Of a stretch of DNA of 64,000 nucleotides, positions 34,305-42,570 are shown piece by piece (the first letter of the stretch is position 1; every line of letters begins with the position of its first letter). The position numbers and the translations under genes were made by a program. The notes under the pieces were generated by a model. The model ran no database searches, was not told the DNA's origin, and saw only the letters and a list, made by a program, of their open reading frames with translations. The DNA is from an uncultured Muribaculaceae bacterium (GTDB lineage: Bacteria > Bacteroidota > Bacteroidia > Bacteroidales > Muribaculaceae), in NCBI GenBank assembly GCA_910579035.1, contig CAJTSR010000002.1, forward strand, positions 1 through 64,000, written 5' to 3'.

Positions 34305-35807
34305 ATGAGCGACAAGACAGGCAAGATTGCACAGGTAATCGGACCGGTAGTAGACGTTGTTTTCGAAGGCGAAGGCAACATCATACCCCCGATTTACACA
34401 GCTCTGAAAATAGAACGCCCCGACGGCACCGACCTGATTCTCGAAGTGGAGCAGCACATAGGCGAGGACACCGCCCGTTGCGTTGCAATGGAAAGTACCG
34501 ACGGCCTGCGCCGAGGACTCGAAGTAAAGAACCTCGACCGCCCCATATCGGTGCCCACAGGAGAGCAAATCAAAGGACGTCTTCTCAACGTAATCGGCGA
34601 GGCTATCGACAAGCTGCCCGAGCTTAACCGCGACAACCTGCGTTCGATCCACCAGCCCGCGCCGGATTTCGACGACCTCACCATAGGCACCGAAATCCTC
34701 ACCACCGGCATCAAGGTAATCGACCTTCTCGAACCTTACAGCAAGGGCGGCAAAATCGGCCTCTTCGGAGGTGCGGGCGTTGGCAAGACCGTGCTCATCA
34801 TGGAGCTGATCAACAATATTGCCAAAGGTCACGACGGATTCTCCGTGTTCACCGGCGTGGGCGAACGTACCCGCGAAGGCAACGACCTGCTGCGCGAAAT
34901 GATTGAAAGCGGCGTTATGAAATACGGCGACAAGTTCAAGGAAGGACTCGAAAGAGGCGAATGGAACCTTGCCGACGTCGACAAAGAACAGCTTGCCCAG
35001 TCGCAGGCAACCCTCGTGTTCGGACAGATGAACGAACCGCCGGGCGCCCGTCTGCGCGTGGCTCTTTCGGGTCTTACCGTGGCCGAGCAGTTCCGCGACC
35101 AAGGCTCCGGCGGCAAGGACGTGCTTCTGTTCATCGACAACATCTTCCGCTTTACCCAGGCCGGCTCGGAAGTGTCCGCGCTCCTCGGCCGTATGCCCTC
35201 TGCCGTAGGTTACCAGCCTACCCTCGCCTCTGAAATGGGTGCCTTGCAGGAACGAATCACATCGACAAAGAACGGCTCCATCACCTCGGTACAGGCCATC
35301 TACGTGCCTGCCGACGACTTGACCGACCCCGCGCCTGCCACGACCTTCAGCTTCCTTGACGCCACCACGGTGCTCAACCGCAAGATTACCGAACTTGGCA
35401 TCTACCCCGCAGTAGACCCCCTCGAATCCACATCGCGAATCCTCGACCCCAACATCGTGGGCGAAGAGCACTACAATACCGCGCAGGCCGTAAAACAGCT
35501 CCTGCAGAAGTACAACGAGCTTCAGGACATCATCGCCATTCTTGGTGTTGACGAACTCTCCGACGACGACAAGCTCGTGGTACACCGCGCCCGCCGCGCC
35601 CAGCGTTTCCTCTCGCAGCCCTTCCACGTGGCCGAACAGTTCACAGGCCTCAAAGGCGTGCTTGTGCCGCTGAGCGAAACAATACGCGGATTCAAGATGA
35701 TTCTCAACGGCGAAGTCGACGAATACCCCGAACAGGCATTCCTCAACGTGGGCACAATCGACGACGCTATCGAAAAAGGCAAGCGCCTGCTCGCTGAAGT
35801 TCAATAA
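34305..35807 (+). CDS. atpD: ATP synthase subunit beta
   Basis: The catalytic F1 subunit, 500 residues. The P-loop GGAGVGKT lies near residue 155-162, and the signatures GERTREGNDL, ALSGLTVAEQFRD and DNIFRFTQAGSEVSALLGR are present. It opens the atp block inserted between nuoH and nuoI. A CGCATAA motif at 34294-34300 sits just before its start and recurs before atpA and nuoI. Confidence 0.98.
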   Translation: MSDKTGKIAQVIGPVVDVVFEGEGNIIPPIYTALKIERPDGTDLILEVEQHIGEDTARCVAMESTDGLRRGLEVKNLDRPISVPTGEQIKGRLLNVIGEAIDKLPELNRDNLRSIHQPAPDFDDLTIGTEILTTGIKVIDLLEPYSKGGKIGLFGGAGVGKTVLIMELINNIAKGHDGFSVFTGVGERTREGNDLLREMIESGVMKYGDKFKEGLERGEWNLADVDKEQLAQSQATLVFGQMNEPPGARLRVALSGLTVAEQFRDQGSGGKDVLLFIDNIFRFTQAGSEVSALLGRMPSAVGYQPTLASEMGALQERITSTKNGSITSVQAIYVPADDLTDPAPATTFSFLDATTVLNRKITELGIYPAVDPLESTSRILDPNIVGEEHYNTAQAVKQLLQKYNELQDIIAILGVDELSDDDKLVVHRARRAQRFLSQPFHVAEQFTGLKGVLVPLSETIRGFKMILNGEVDEYPEQAFLNVGTIDDAIEKGKRLLAEVQ

Positions 35808-35830
35808 AAAACCTCGACCGCTATACAGCT

Positions 35831-36067
35831 ATGACTCTCAAAATCATATCGGCACAAGAAATACTCTTCAACGGTGAAGTAAGCTCGGTAAGCCTCCCCG
35901 GCTCAATGGGGGAATTTACCGTGCTCCACAACCACGCCACCCTGCTGGCCACTCTCGAGGCAGGCAAAGTGACATACACCGATGCCTCCGGCAGCACCGG
36001 CGAGGCCCGCATCAGCGGAGGTATAGCCGATATTGACAACAACATAGTGTCTGTATGCGTTTACTAA
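35831..36067 (+). CDS. atpC: ATP synthase subunit epsilon (short form)
   Basis: A 78-residue central-stalk subunit containing only the N-terminal beta-sandwich (LPGSMGEFTVLHNHA). The C-terminal helical domain that inhibits ATP hydrolysis in E. coli is absent. The short form is common in this phylum. It begins 23 bp after atpD. Confidence 0.95.
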   Translation: MTLKIISAQEILFNGEVSSVSLPGSMGEFTVLHNHATLLATLEAGKVTYTDASGSTGEARISGGIADIDNNIVSVCVY

Positions 36068-36072
36068 ACCCG

Positions 36073-37197
36073 ATGAACCGCCTTTACACCATACTCATAG
36101 CCCTGTTGGCTGCCGTGCTTCTCCCCGGCGCCGCATTCGCAGCGGCCGATGCCCACGAAAGCGCGGAAGGAGGCAAGCTCGACCCCAAGGAAATAATCTT
36201 CGAGCACCTCGGCGACGCCTACGGCTGGGAGGTACCTTTCGACCACCATCACCGTATCCCCCTGCCAATAATAGTGTACGGCACCGACGGCTTCCATTGT
36301 TTTTCCTCTTCGAGAATATCGGGTGGAGAAACATATGATGACAACGGCGTCCTATTCAGGCTCGCGCCCTTCGGCAGCCCGCATCAGGGAAAAGTGGTGG
36401 AGATGGTCAATGGCGAGGAAGTGCGCCCCATCGACATATCCATCACCAAGAACGTGGCGGCATTGTTCGTATCGGTGCTCCTTGTGGCCGGCATCATGCT
36501 ATGGCTCGCGGCATTCCACCGCCGCAACCGCTTCAAAGCGCCGCGCAAGGGGCTTGGAGCTGTAGAAGCCTGCGTCACATTCATATACGGCGGCGTTATC
36601 AAGCCCACGCTCGGCCCGCAGGCCAAGCGCTTCGCGCCGTATCTTATGACAGTCTTCTTCTTCATTCTCGCAATGAACCTGCTCGGCCTGATTGTGGTAT
36701 TCCCCGGCGGCGCCAACCTCACCGGCAACATCGCGGTAACACTTGTGCTGTCGATAATAACATTCGTGTGCACAAACCTCTTTGCCAACAAGCACTACTG
36801 GAAAGAAATATTCTGGCCCGACGTGCCTGTATGGCTAAAATGCCCGCTGCCTATCATGCAGCTCATCGAGGTGTTCGGTATGTTTACCAAGCCGGCGGCT
36901 CTTACCGTCCGTCTGTTCGCCAACATGATGGGCGGCCATATGATAGTGCTCACCCTCACCCTTCTGATATTCATATTCTCCGCAGTAAGCCCCTATGCAG
37001 GAGGCGGAGCAACGGTGGTATCGCTACTCTTCTCTATCTTCATGCTCCTGATCGACGTGCTTGTAAGCTTTATCCAGGCATACGTGTTCACAATGCTCTC
37101 GACGCTCTTCATAGCGCTCGCACACGAACATGAGCACGAGCACGAACATAACGAATCAGCCGAAGCCGGAAGCGCGGCAGCGACAACAGCAAAATAA
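36073..37197 (+). CDS. atpB: ATP synthase subunit a with extended N- and C-termini
   Basis: A 374-residue Fo subunit a, longer than the ~270 of E. coli. It begins with a signal-like segment (MNRLYTILIALLAAVLLPGAAFA), then ~90 periplasmic residues, then the membrane core with the essential Arg in ALTVRLFANMMGGH. The C-terminus ends in an alternating His/Glu run (HEHEHEHEHN), which could bind metal ions. The start is ATG 36073; an in-frame ATG at 36055 would overlap atpC. Confidence 0.93.
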   Translation: MNRLYTILIALLAAVLLPGAAFAAADAHESAEGGKLDPKEIIFEHLGDAYGWEVPFDHHHRIPLPIIVYGTDGFHCFSSSRISGGETYDDNGVLFRLAPFGSPHQGKVVEMVNGEEVRPIDISITKNVAALFVSVLLVAGIMLWLAAFHRRNRFKAPRKGLGAVEACVTFIYGGVIKPTLGPQAKRFAPYLMTVFFFILAMNLLGLIVVFPGGANLTGNIAVTLVLSIITFVCTNLFANKHYWKEIFWPDVPVWLKCPLPIMQLIEVFGMFTKPAALTVRLFANMMGGHMIVLTLTLLIFIFSAVSPYAGGGATVVSLLFSIFMLLIDVLVSFIQAYVFTMLSTLFIALAHEHEHEHEHNESAEAGSAAATTAK

Positions 37198-37233
37198 AAC
37201 AAACAAAATAATACTCTTTAAAACATCAAAGCT

Positions 37234-37473
37234 ATGTTAGGAACGTTAGCAGAACTCTCACTCACAGGTCTTGGCGCCAGCTTCGGCGCAGCAATCGCAG
37301 CAATCGGCGCAGGTATCGGCATCGGTAAAATCGGAGCTGCAGCTATGGAAGCAATCGCCCGCCAGCCCGAAGCAGCAGGCGATATCCGAAGCAACATGAT
37401 TGTTATCGCGGCACTCGTGGAAGGTGTGGCTCTTTTCGCCGTTATCGTCTGCGTTCTCGCACTCTTCGTTTAA
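37234..37473 (+). CDS. atpE: ATP synthase subunit c
   Basis: A 79-residue two-helix proteolipid that forms the rotor ring. The first helix has the GxGxGxG packing motif (AGIGIGKIGAAA), the loop is RQPE, and the ion-binding Glu is at residue 63 in LVEGV. The Ser/Thr after Glu and the helix-1 Gln that mark sodium-type rings are absent, so protons are the likely ion. Confidence 0.97.
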   Translation: MLGTLAELSLTGLGASFGAAIAAIGAGIGIGKIGAAAMEAIARQPEAAGDIRSNMIVIAALVEGVALFAVIVCVLALFV

Positions 37474-37498
37474 TACAATATCACCCCACTCCAGATAA

Positions 37499-37996
37499 AT
37501 GGAACTATTCACGCCCGATTTCGGCCTGATATTCTGGATGTTCGTCGCCTTCGGCGTTCTCTTCCTCGTACTTTGGAAGTTCGCCTGGCCGATGATTCTA
37601 AAGACTGTCGATAGCCGTGCCGACCTCATCGACAAGGGTGTGGAGTACGCGCAGGCGGCAAAAGAACAGCTCGACAACGCCCGTGAGGAAGCAAACAGCT
37701 TCCTCAACGAGGCGCGTCGGCAGCAGGCCGACATTCTGCGCGAAGCCGACAAGATGAAGACTCAAATCATCGAGCAGGCTCGCTCCGCAGCCCAGGTCGA
37801 AGCTCAGAAGGTGATGGACAACGCAAAACTCCAAATCCGACAGCAGCAGAAAGAGGCGCAGCAGCAGTTCCGCAACCAGGTGAGCGAATTTGCCCTCGAA
37901 ATAGCGGGCAAAATCGTGCACGACCAGATGAAGGACGACCAAGCACGCAACAGACTGGTCGACAATATGCTCGACCAGATAGAAAGCAAAAACTGA
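37499..37996 (+). CDS. atpF: ATP synthase subunit b
   Basis: A 165-residue peripheral-stalk subunit with one N-terminal membrane helix (about residues 9-28) and a long charged coiled coil (AREEANSFLNEARRQQADIL in context). Follows atpE by 25 bp and precedes atpH by 7 bp. Confidence 0.95.
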   Translation: MELFTPDFGLIFWMFVAFGVLFLVLWKFAWPMILKTVDSRADLIDKGVEYAQAAKEQLDNAREEANSFLNEARRQQADILREADKMKTQIIEQARSAAQVEAQKVMDNAKLQIRQQQKEAQQQFRNQVSEFALEIAGKIVHDQMKDDQARNRLVDNMLDQIESKN

Positions 37997-38003
37997 TCAG
38001 ACT

Positions 38004-38555
38004 ATGGACCAAGGCCTCATTCCGCGACGATACGCAAAAGCGCTATACGAAGTAGGCGAAGAGAGAAACGACAATGAAACTCTCTACGGCTTGATGCAGC
38101 GGCTTGCCGACGCATTCAGCGTTGCCCCGGATCTCGCTCCGGCGATAGCCAACCCCTTCGTGGCAGCCGCCGACAAGACATCGCTACTGCTCCACGCCGT
38201 ATACGGCGCCGACACAGAGAAAGCAGATGCCACGTATGCCGACTTCATAAAGCTGCTTGAGCAGAACGGCCGCGTCTACATGGCCCGTGATATAGCGCTC
38301 GCTTTCATAAGCCTCTACCGCAAGGAACACTCAATATACAGAGTCGACATAGCCAGCGCGGCGCCTATGCCCGAGCAGCAGCGCAAACGCCTCGAAAACG
38401 TGATAGCGCAGCATGTCGGAAAAGGCACGATGGAGTACAACTACACCACCGACCCTTCCCTGATAGGAGGTTTCACCGTAACGGTAGACTCACAGCGGCT
38501 CGACGCCTCTGTAAGCAACGAACTGCAGCGCCTGCGCCGCAGCCTTATTAAATAA
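38004..38555 (+). CDS. atpH: ATP synthase subunit delta
   Basis: A 183-residue stalk subunit linking b to the F1 head. The N-terminal RRYAKALYEVGEE and the C-terminal DPSLIGGFTVTVDSQRLDASV signatures are both present. Length is normal. Confidence 0.96.
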   Translation: MDQGLIPRRYAKALYEVGEERNDNETLYGLMQRLADAFSVAPDLAPAIANPFVAAADKTSLLLHAVYGADTEKADATYADFIKLLEQNGRVYMARDIALAFISLYRKEHSIYRVDIASAAPMPEQQRKRLENVIAQHVGKGTMEYNYTTDPSLIGGFTVTVDSQRLDASVSNELQRLRRSLIK

Positions 38556-38599
38556 CAAATCTCTCCCCAAACCAACACACCGCAAGCCATTCGCATAAA

Positions 38600-40171
38600 A
38601 TGATAAATCCCAGCGAGATATCCCAAGTATTAAAACAACAACTCGAAAACGTAAACAGCAAAATCGCTTTCGAGGAAGTGGGAACAGTTCTTGAAGTAGG
38701 CGACGGCGTGGCCCACGTCTACGGCCTCGACAACGTCGGCGCCAACGAACTTGTAGAGTTCGAAAACGGCGTAAAAGGCGTTGCGCTCAACCTTGAGGAA
38801 AGCAATGTCGGCGTCATTCTGCTCAACCAGGTCAACAAAGTGACCGAGAACATGACAGTGCGCCGCACAGGCGAAATCGCCTCCATTCCCGTTGGCGAAG
38901 GCTTGCTCGGCCGTGTTGTTAATATTCTCGGCGAACCTATCGACGGCCGCGGCCCCGTGGCCGGCGACCTTATCCGCCTCCCGCTTGAGCGCAAGGCTCC
39001 CGGCGTTATCTACCGCCAGCCCGTTAACCAGCCGCTCCAGACGGGTCTGAAAGCTATCGACTCCATGGTGCCCATAGGCCGCGGACAGCGCGAGCTGATT
39101 ATCGGCGACCGCCAGATAGGAAAGACAGCCATCGCCATCGACACCATCATCAACCAGCGCAAAGGTTATGAAGAAGGCAAGCCCGTATTCTGCATCTACG
39201 TGGCTATCGGACAGAAAGCCTCGTCGATAGCAGCCACTGTCGACGCCCTTCGCCAGCACGGCGCCCTCGATTACACCGTGGTAGTGGCCGCAACGGCCTC
39301 CGAGTCAGCCGCCATGCGCTATCTCGCACCCTTCGCGGGCGTGGCCATAGGCGAATACTTCCGCGACACCGGCCGCGACGCCCTCATCGTATACGACGAC
39401 CTTTCGAAGCAGGCTGTGGCATACCGCGAGGTATCGCTTATCCTCAAGCGCCCGTCGGGCCGCGAGGCATACCCCGGCGACATCTTCTACCTCCATTCGC
39501 GCCTGCTCGAACGTGCCGCCAAAATAATCGACAATCAGGAAGTGGCATCGCAGATGAACGACCTTCCCGAAGCTCTCAAACCGCTTGTCAAAGCCGGTGG
39601 CTCGCTCACAGCCCTGCCTATCATCGAAACACAGGCCGGCGACGTTTCCGCCTACATTCCCACAAACGTGATTTCCATTACCGACGGCCAGATATTCCTT
39701 GAAACAGCATTGTTCAACCGTGGTATCCGCCCGGCTATCAACGTGGGCATATCCGTGTCCCGCGTAGGCGGCTCGGCACAGGTGAAGGCAATGAAGAAGG
39801 TTGCGGGAACCCTGAAAATCGACCAGGCACAGTTCCGCGAGCTTGAATCATTCACCAAATTCGGCGGCGACATCGATGCCGTGACAGCACGCGTAATCGA
39901 CAAAGGCCGCAAGAACGAACGCCTTCTCATTCAGCCTCAGTACCACCCCATGCCCGTGGAAGAAGAAATCGCCATCATATTCTGCGGCGTGAACGGCCTG
40001 CTTGCAAACGTTCCCGGCGACAAAGTTGCCGAATTTGAGAAGCAGTACCTGCAGCTTCTCCACGCCAAGCATGCCGACGACGTGCTTGCGCAGCTCCAGA
40101 AAGGAATACTAACCGACGAAATAGCCGAAAAGCTTAAAGCCGCAGCAAGCGACGTGGCCGCAAGCTTCTAA
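38600..40171 (+). CDS. atpA: ATP synthase subunit alpha
   Basis: A 523-residue non-catalytic F1 subunit. The nucleotide-binding motif GDRQIGKT lies at about residues 169-176, with DGVAHVYGLDNV near the start and PAINVGISVSRVGGSAQ later. The gap before it contains CGCATAA (38592-38598), immediately upstream of the ATG. Confidence 0.98.
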   Translation: MINPSEISQVLKQQLENVNSKIAFEEVGTVLEVGDGVAHVYGLDNVGANELVEFENGVKGVALNLEESNVGVILLNQVNKVTENMTVRRTGEIASIPVGEGLLGRVVNILGEPIDGRGPVAGDLIRLPLERKAPGVIYRQPVNQPLQTGLKAIDSMVPIGRGQRELIIGDRQIGKTAIAIDTIINQRKGYEEGKPVFCIYVAIGQKASSIAATVDALRQHGALDYTVVVAATASESAAMRYLAPFAGVAIGEYFRDTGRDALIVYDDLSKQAVAYREVSLILKRPSGREAYPGDIFYLHSRLLERAAKIIDNQEVASQMNDLPEALKPLVKAGGSLTALPIIETQAGDVSAYIPTNVISITDGQIFLETALFNRGIRPAINVGISVSRVGGSAQVKAMKKVAGTLKIDQAQFRELESFTKFGGDIDAVTARVIDKGRKNERLLIQPQYHPMPVEEEIAIIFCGVNGLLANVPGDKVAEFEKQYLQLLHAKHADDVLAQLQKGILTDEIAEKLKAAASDVAASF

Positions 40172-40182
40172 ACAACATATTA

Positions 40183-41067
40183 ATGGCAACTCTACGCGAA
40201 CTCAAAGGCCGCATAGGCTCAGTGGCATCCTCCGAGAAAATCACCGGAGCGATGAAAATGATATCTTCCGCCAAGATGCACAAGGCGGAAGGTGTGCTGC
40301 GTCGCCTGCTGCCATTCCGCCAATGCGTCCAGACTATTCTGGCAAGCCTTCTGTCGTCCGAGGCCCCGGTAAGCTCTCCGCTTACCGAAAAGCATGCCTC
40401 GGTGACACGCGTGGCCATTGCCGTGCTCGGTAGCGACGACGGACTTTGCGGAGCCTACAATGTCAACATATTCAAAGGCGTGCTCGAAGAACTCGCCAAG
40501 CTCCGCAGCACATACGGCAGCGATATACAGATCGACATAATCCCTGTCGGTAAAAAAATGGCGAAAGCATTCGCCCGCATCGGCGAAGACCCGGCAATAA
40601 CCTTGCTCCACGACTCAGAGGTAAACTCAAAGAGCGACGGCGACACCGTGAAAGCGTTCGCTCAAAACCTGCAGGAAGAGTACATAGCGGGCAAATACGA
40701 CCTCGTGCGGCTCGTGTATATGCACTATCACTCGGCAGGACGGCAGCGCCTCACAATCGACAACTATCTTCCCGTATCCACCGACACTCTCGGCGCCGGC
40801 GAAGCTCAGGGACGCCCCTGCCTGTTTGAGCCGGACGCGGCATCGATTTTCGCCGTGGCTGTACCGATGTACCTGCTGTCGCGAATGCAGGAGGCTTTTG
40901 CCGACAACCGCGCGTCGGAGCAGGCTGCCCGCGTGATGGCAATGCAAAGCGCCAACGACAACGCCCAAAAGCTCCTCGAACAACTCCAACTCGAATATAA
41001 CAAGCTACGTCAGGCAGGAATAACTACAGAACTGCTCGACATCGTGGGAGGACAAGCCCGCGATTAG
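40183..41067 (+). CDS. atpG: ATP synthase subunit gamma
   Basis: A 294-residue central rotor shaft. The N-terminal helix (ATLRELKGRIGSVASSEKIT), GSDDGLCGAYN and the C-terminal helix (AMQSANDNAQKLLEQL, with LRQAGITTELLDIVGG) are the family signatures. It is the last atp gene; nuoI follows after 47 bp without a terminator. Confidence 0.97.
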   Translation: MATLRELKGRIGSVASSEKITGAMKMISSAKMHKAEGVLRRLLPFRQCVQTILASLLSSEAPVSSPLTEKHASVTRVAIAVLGSDDGLCGAYNVNIFKGVLEELAKLRSTYGSDIQIDIIPVGKKMAKAFARIGEDPAITLLHDSEVNSKSDGDTVKAFAQNLQEEYIAGKYDLVRLVYMHYHSAGRQRLTIDNYLPVSTDTLGAGEAQGRPCLFEPDAASIFAVAVPMYLLSRMQEAFADNRASEQAARVMAMQSANDNAQKLLEQLQLEYNKLRQAGITTELLDIVGGQARD

Positions 41068-41114
41068 CCAACCGCAGCATAAACCTAAGTATAAACCAAC
41101 TCAATACCGCATAA

Positions 41115-41720
41115 ATGGGTAGTGTAAGAGAATATTTTTCATCATTAGGCACCGGTATCGCAAGCCTCCTGAAAGGCATGAAGGTAACGGGCAAGGAATT
41201 TATAACCCCGAAAATCACAGAGTGCTATCCCGAAAACCGCGATACGCACCACCCGGCCGAAAGGTTCCGCGCGGAACTTCATTTTATTTATGATGCCGAA
41301 GGCAACCACAAGTGCATAGCCTGCGGCAGCTGCGAGCGCAGCTGCCCTAACGGCACAATCACCATCGAATCGAAAATGGTGACAACAGCCGCCGGCACGA
41401 AAAAGAAAAAACTTGACAAATATTTTTATGACCTCGGAAGCTGCACATTCTGCCAGCTTTGCGTGACAAACTGCCCTACCGACGCCATTGCTTTCGACAA
41501 TGACTTCGAGCAGTCTGTGTTCACACGCAGCAAACTCGTCAAGCAGCTCAATTATCTGCCCGAAAAAGAAGAACCCGCACCCACTCCCGAGGAACTTGCC
41601 CGCGCCCAGGCCGAGCGCGAAGCCAAGATAGCGGCTGCCAAAGCAAAAGCAGCAGCTGCCAAGGCGGCAAAAGAAGCCGAAGCAGGCGAAACACCCCAGC
41701 CCGGCACCGACAATAAGTAA
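41115..41720 (+). CDS. nuoI: NADH-quinone oxidoreductase subunit I
   Basis: A 201-residue ferredoxin-like subunit with two [4Fe-4S] sites: Cys at about 67, 70, 73, 77 (CIACGSCERSC) and 110, 113, 116, 120 (CTFCQLCVTNC). The last ~45 residues form an Ala/Lys/Glu-rich, probably helical tail not found in E. coli NuoI. It resumes the nuo genes after the atp block. CGCATAA (41108-41114) immediately precedes its ATG. Confidence 0.96.
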   Translation: MGSVREYFSSLGTGIASLLKGMKVTGKEFITPKITECYPENRDTHHPAERFRAELHFIYDAEGNHKCIACGSCERSCPNGTITIESKMVTTAAGTKKKKLDKYFYDLGSCTFCQLCVTNCPTDAIAFDNDFEQSVFTRSKLVKQLNYLPEKEEPAPTPEELARAQAEREAKIAAAKAKAAAAKAAKEAEAGETPQPGTDNK

Positions 41721-41735
41721 AATCAATAAACCAAT

Positions 41736-42248
41736 ATGGAATCAGTAGGAAGTATAATTATGTACTTTATCGTCGCCCTGGCGATGATAGTCTTCTCAGT
41801 GATGGCCGTAACGACGCGCAAGATACTCCGCGCCGCCACATACCTGCTGTTTACCCTCTTTGCCGCTGCCGTGGTATACTTCATGCTCGATTACGAGTTC
41901 CTCGGCGCTGTGCAGATTGCGGTATACGCCGGCGGCATCGTGGTGCTGTTCGTCTTTGCCATCCTGCTCACAAGCCGACCGGGCGACAACACAGAGCGCC
42001 TGACATCGAAATCGCGTATCCTCGGCGGTATCGCCGCCGTGGCAACGCTCGTCATTGCCGGTTACGCACTCCTGAGCCGCTGCATCTCTTTCGCCACCAA
42101 ACCGGCGATGGAGGCTCCCGACATGCAGACCGTCGGCAGCACCCTTATGGGTACAGGCGCAGGCCAGTATCTGCTGCCTTTCGAGGCTGTGAGCGTATTG
42201 TTGTTAGCTTGTATAATCGGCGGCGTTGTCGTTGCCCGTAAACGCTGA
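41736..42248 (+). CDS. nuoJ: NADH-quinone oxidoreductase subunit J
   Basis: A 170-residue membrane subunit with five hydrophobic segments. The conserved helix-3 motif FLGAVQIAVYAGGIVVLFVF is recognisable from its core (AVQIAVYAGG). It lies 15 bp after nuoI and 5 bp before nuoK. Confidence 0.96.
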   Translation: MESVGSIIMYFIVALAMIVFSVMAVTTRKILRAATYLLFTLFAAAVVYFMLDYEFLGAVQIAVYAGGIVVLFVFAILLTSRPGDNTERLTSKSRILGGIAAVATLVIAGYALLSRCISFATKPAMEAPDMQTVGSTLMGTGAGQYLLPFEAVSVLLLACIIGGVVVARKR

Positions 42249-42253
42249 CTTTT

Positions 42254-42565
42254 ATGGAAATAACAGCTATTTACTATCTTATCCCGGCTCTGGTTATGTT
42301 CTGCTGCGGTGTGTACGGATTCATCACCCGCAAGAACATGATTGCTATGCTGATATCCCTTGAGCTGATGCTCAACGCGGTAGATATCAACTTCGTGGTT
42401 TTCAACCGTTTCTTGTTCCCAGAGCAAATGGAGGGTATGTTCTTCACCCTCTTCGCAATAGCCATAGCGGCAGCCGAAACCGCTCTCGCCATCGCTATTA
42501 TCATCAACATCTTCCGCGCGGCCAAGAATATCGACGTCCGCTCACTTAACGAAATGAAATTCTAA
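42254..42565 (+). CDS. nuoK: NADH-quinone oxidoreductase subunit K
   Basis: A 103-residue three-helix subunit. ISLELMLNAVDINFV carries the conserved membrane Glu, and a second Glu lies in AIAAAETALAIAI. Standard length. Five bases separate it from nuoL. Confidence 0.97.
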   Translation: MEITAIYYLIPALVMFCCGVYGFITRKNMIAMLISLELMLNAVDINFVVFNRFLFPEQMEGMFFTLFAIAIAAAETALAIAIIINIFRAAKNIDVRSLNEMKF

Positions 42566-42570
42566 GCTCT

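Noticed and set aside
34302..35804. 500-codon open frame antisense to atpD
   Set aside because: It mirrors atpD almost exactly and results from GC-rich codon bias; the sense protein has every family motif.
37234..37473. Sodium-type c ring
   Set aside because: Glu63 is followed by Gly, and the helix-1 Gln is missing, so the sodium-binding signature is not met.
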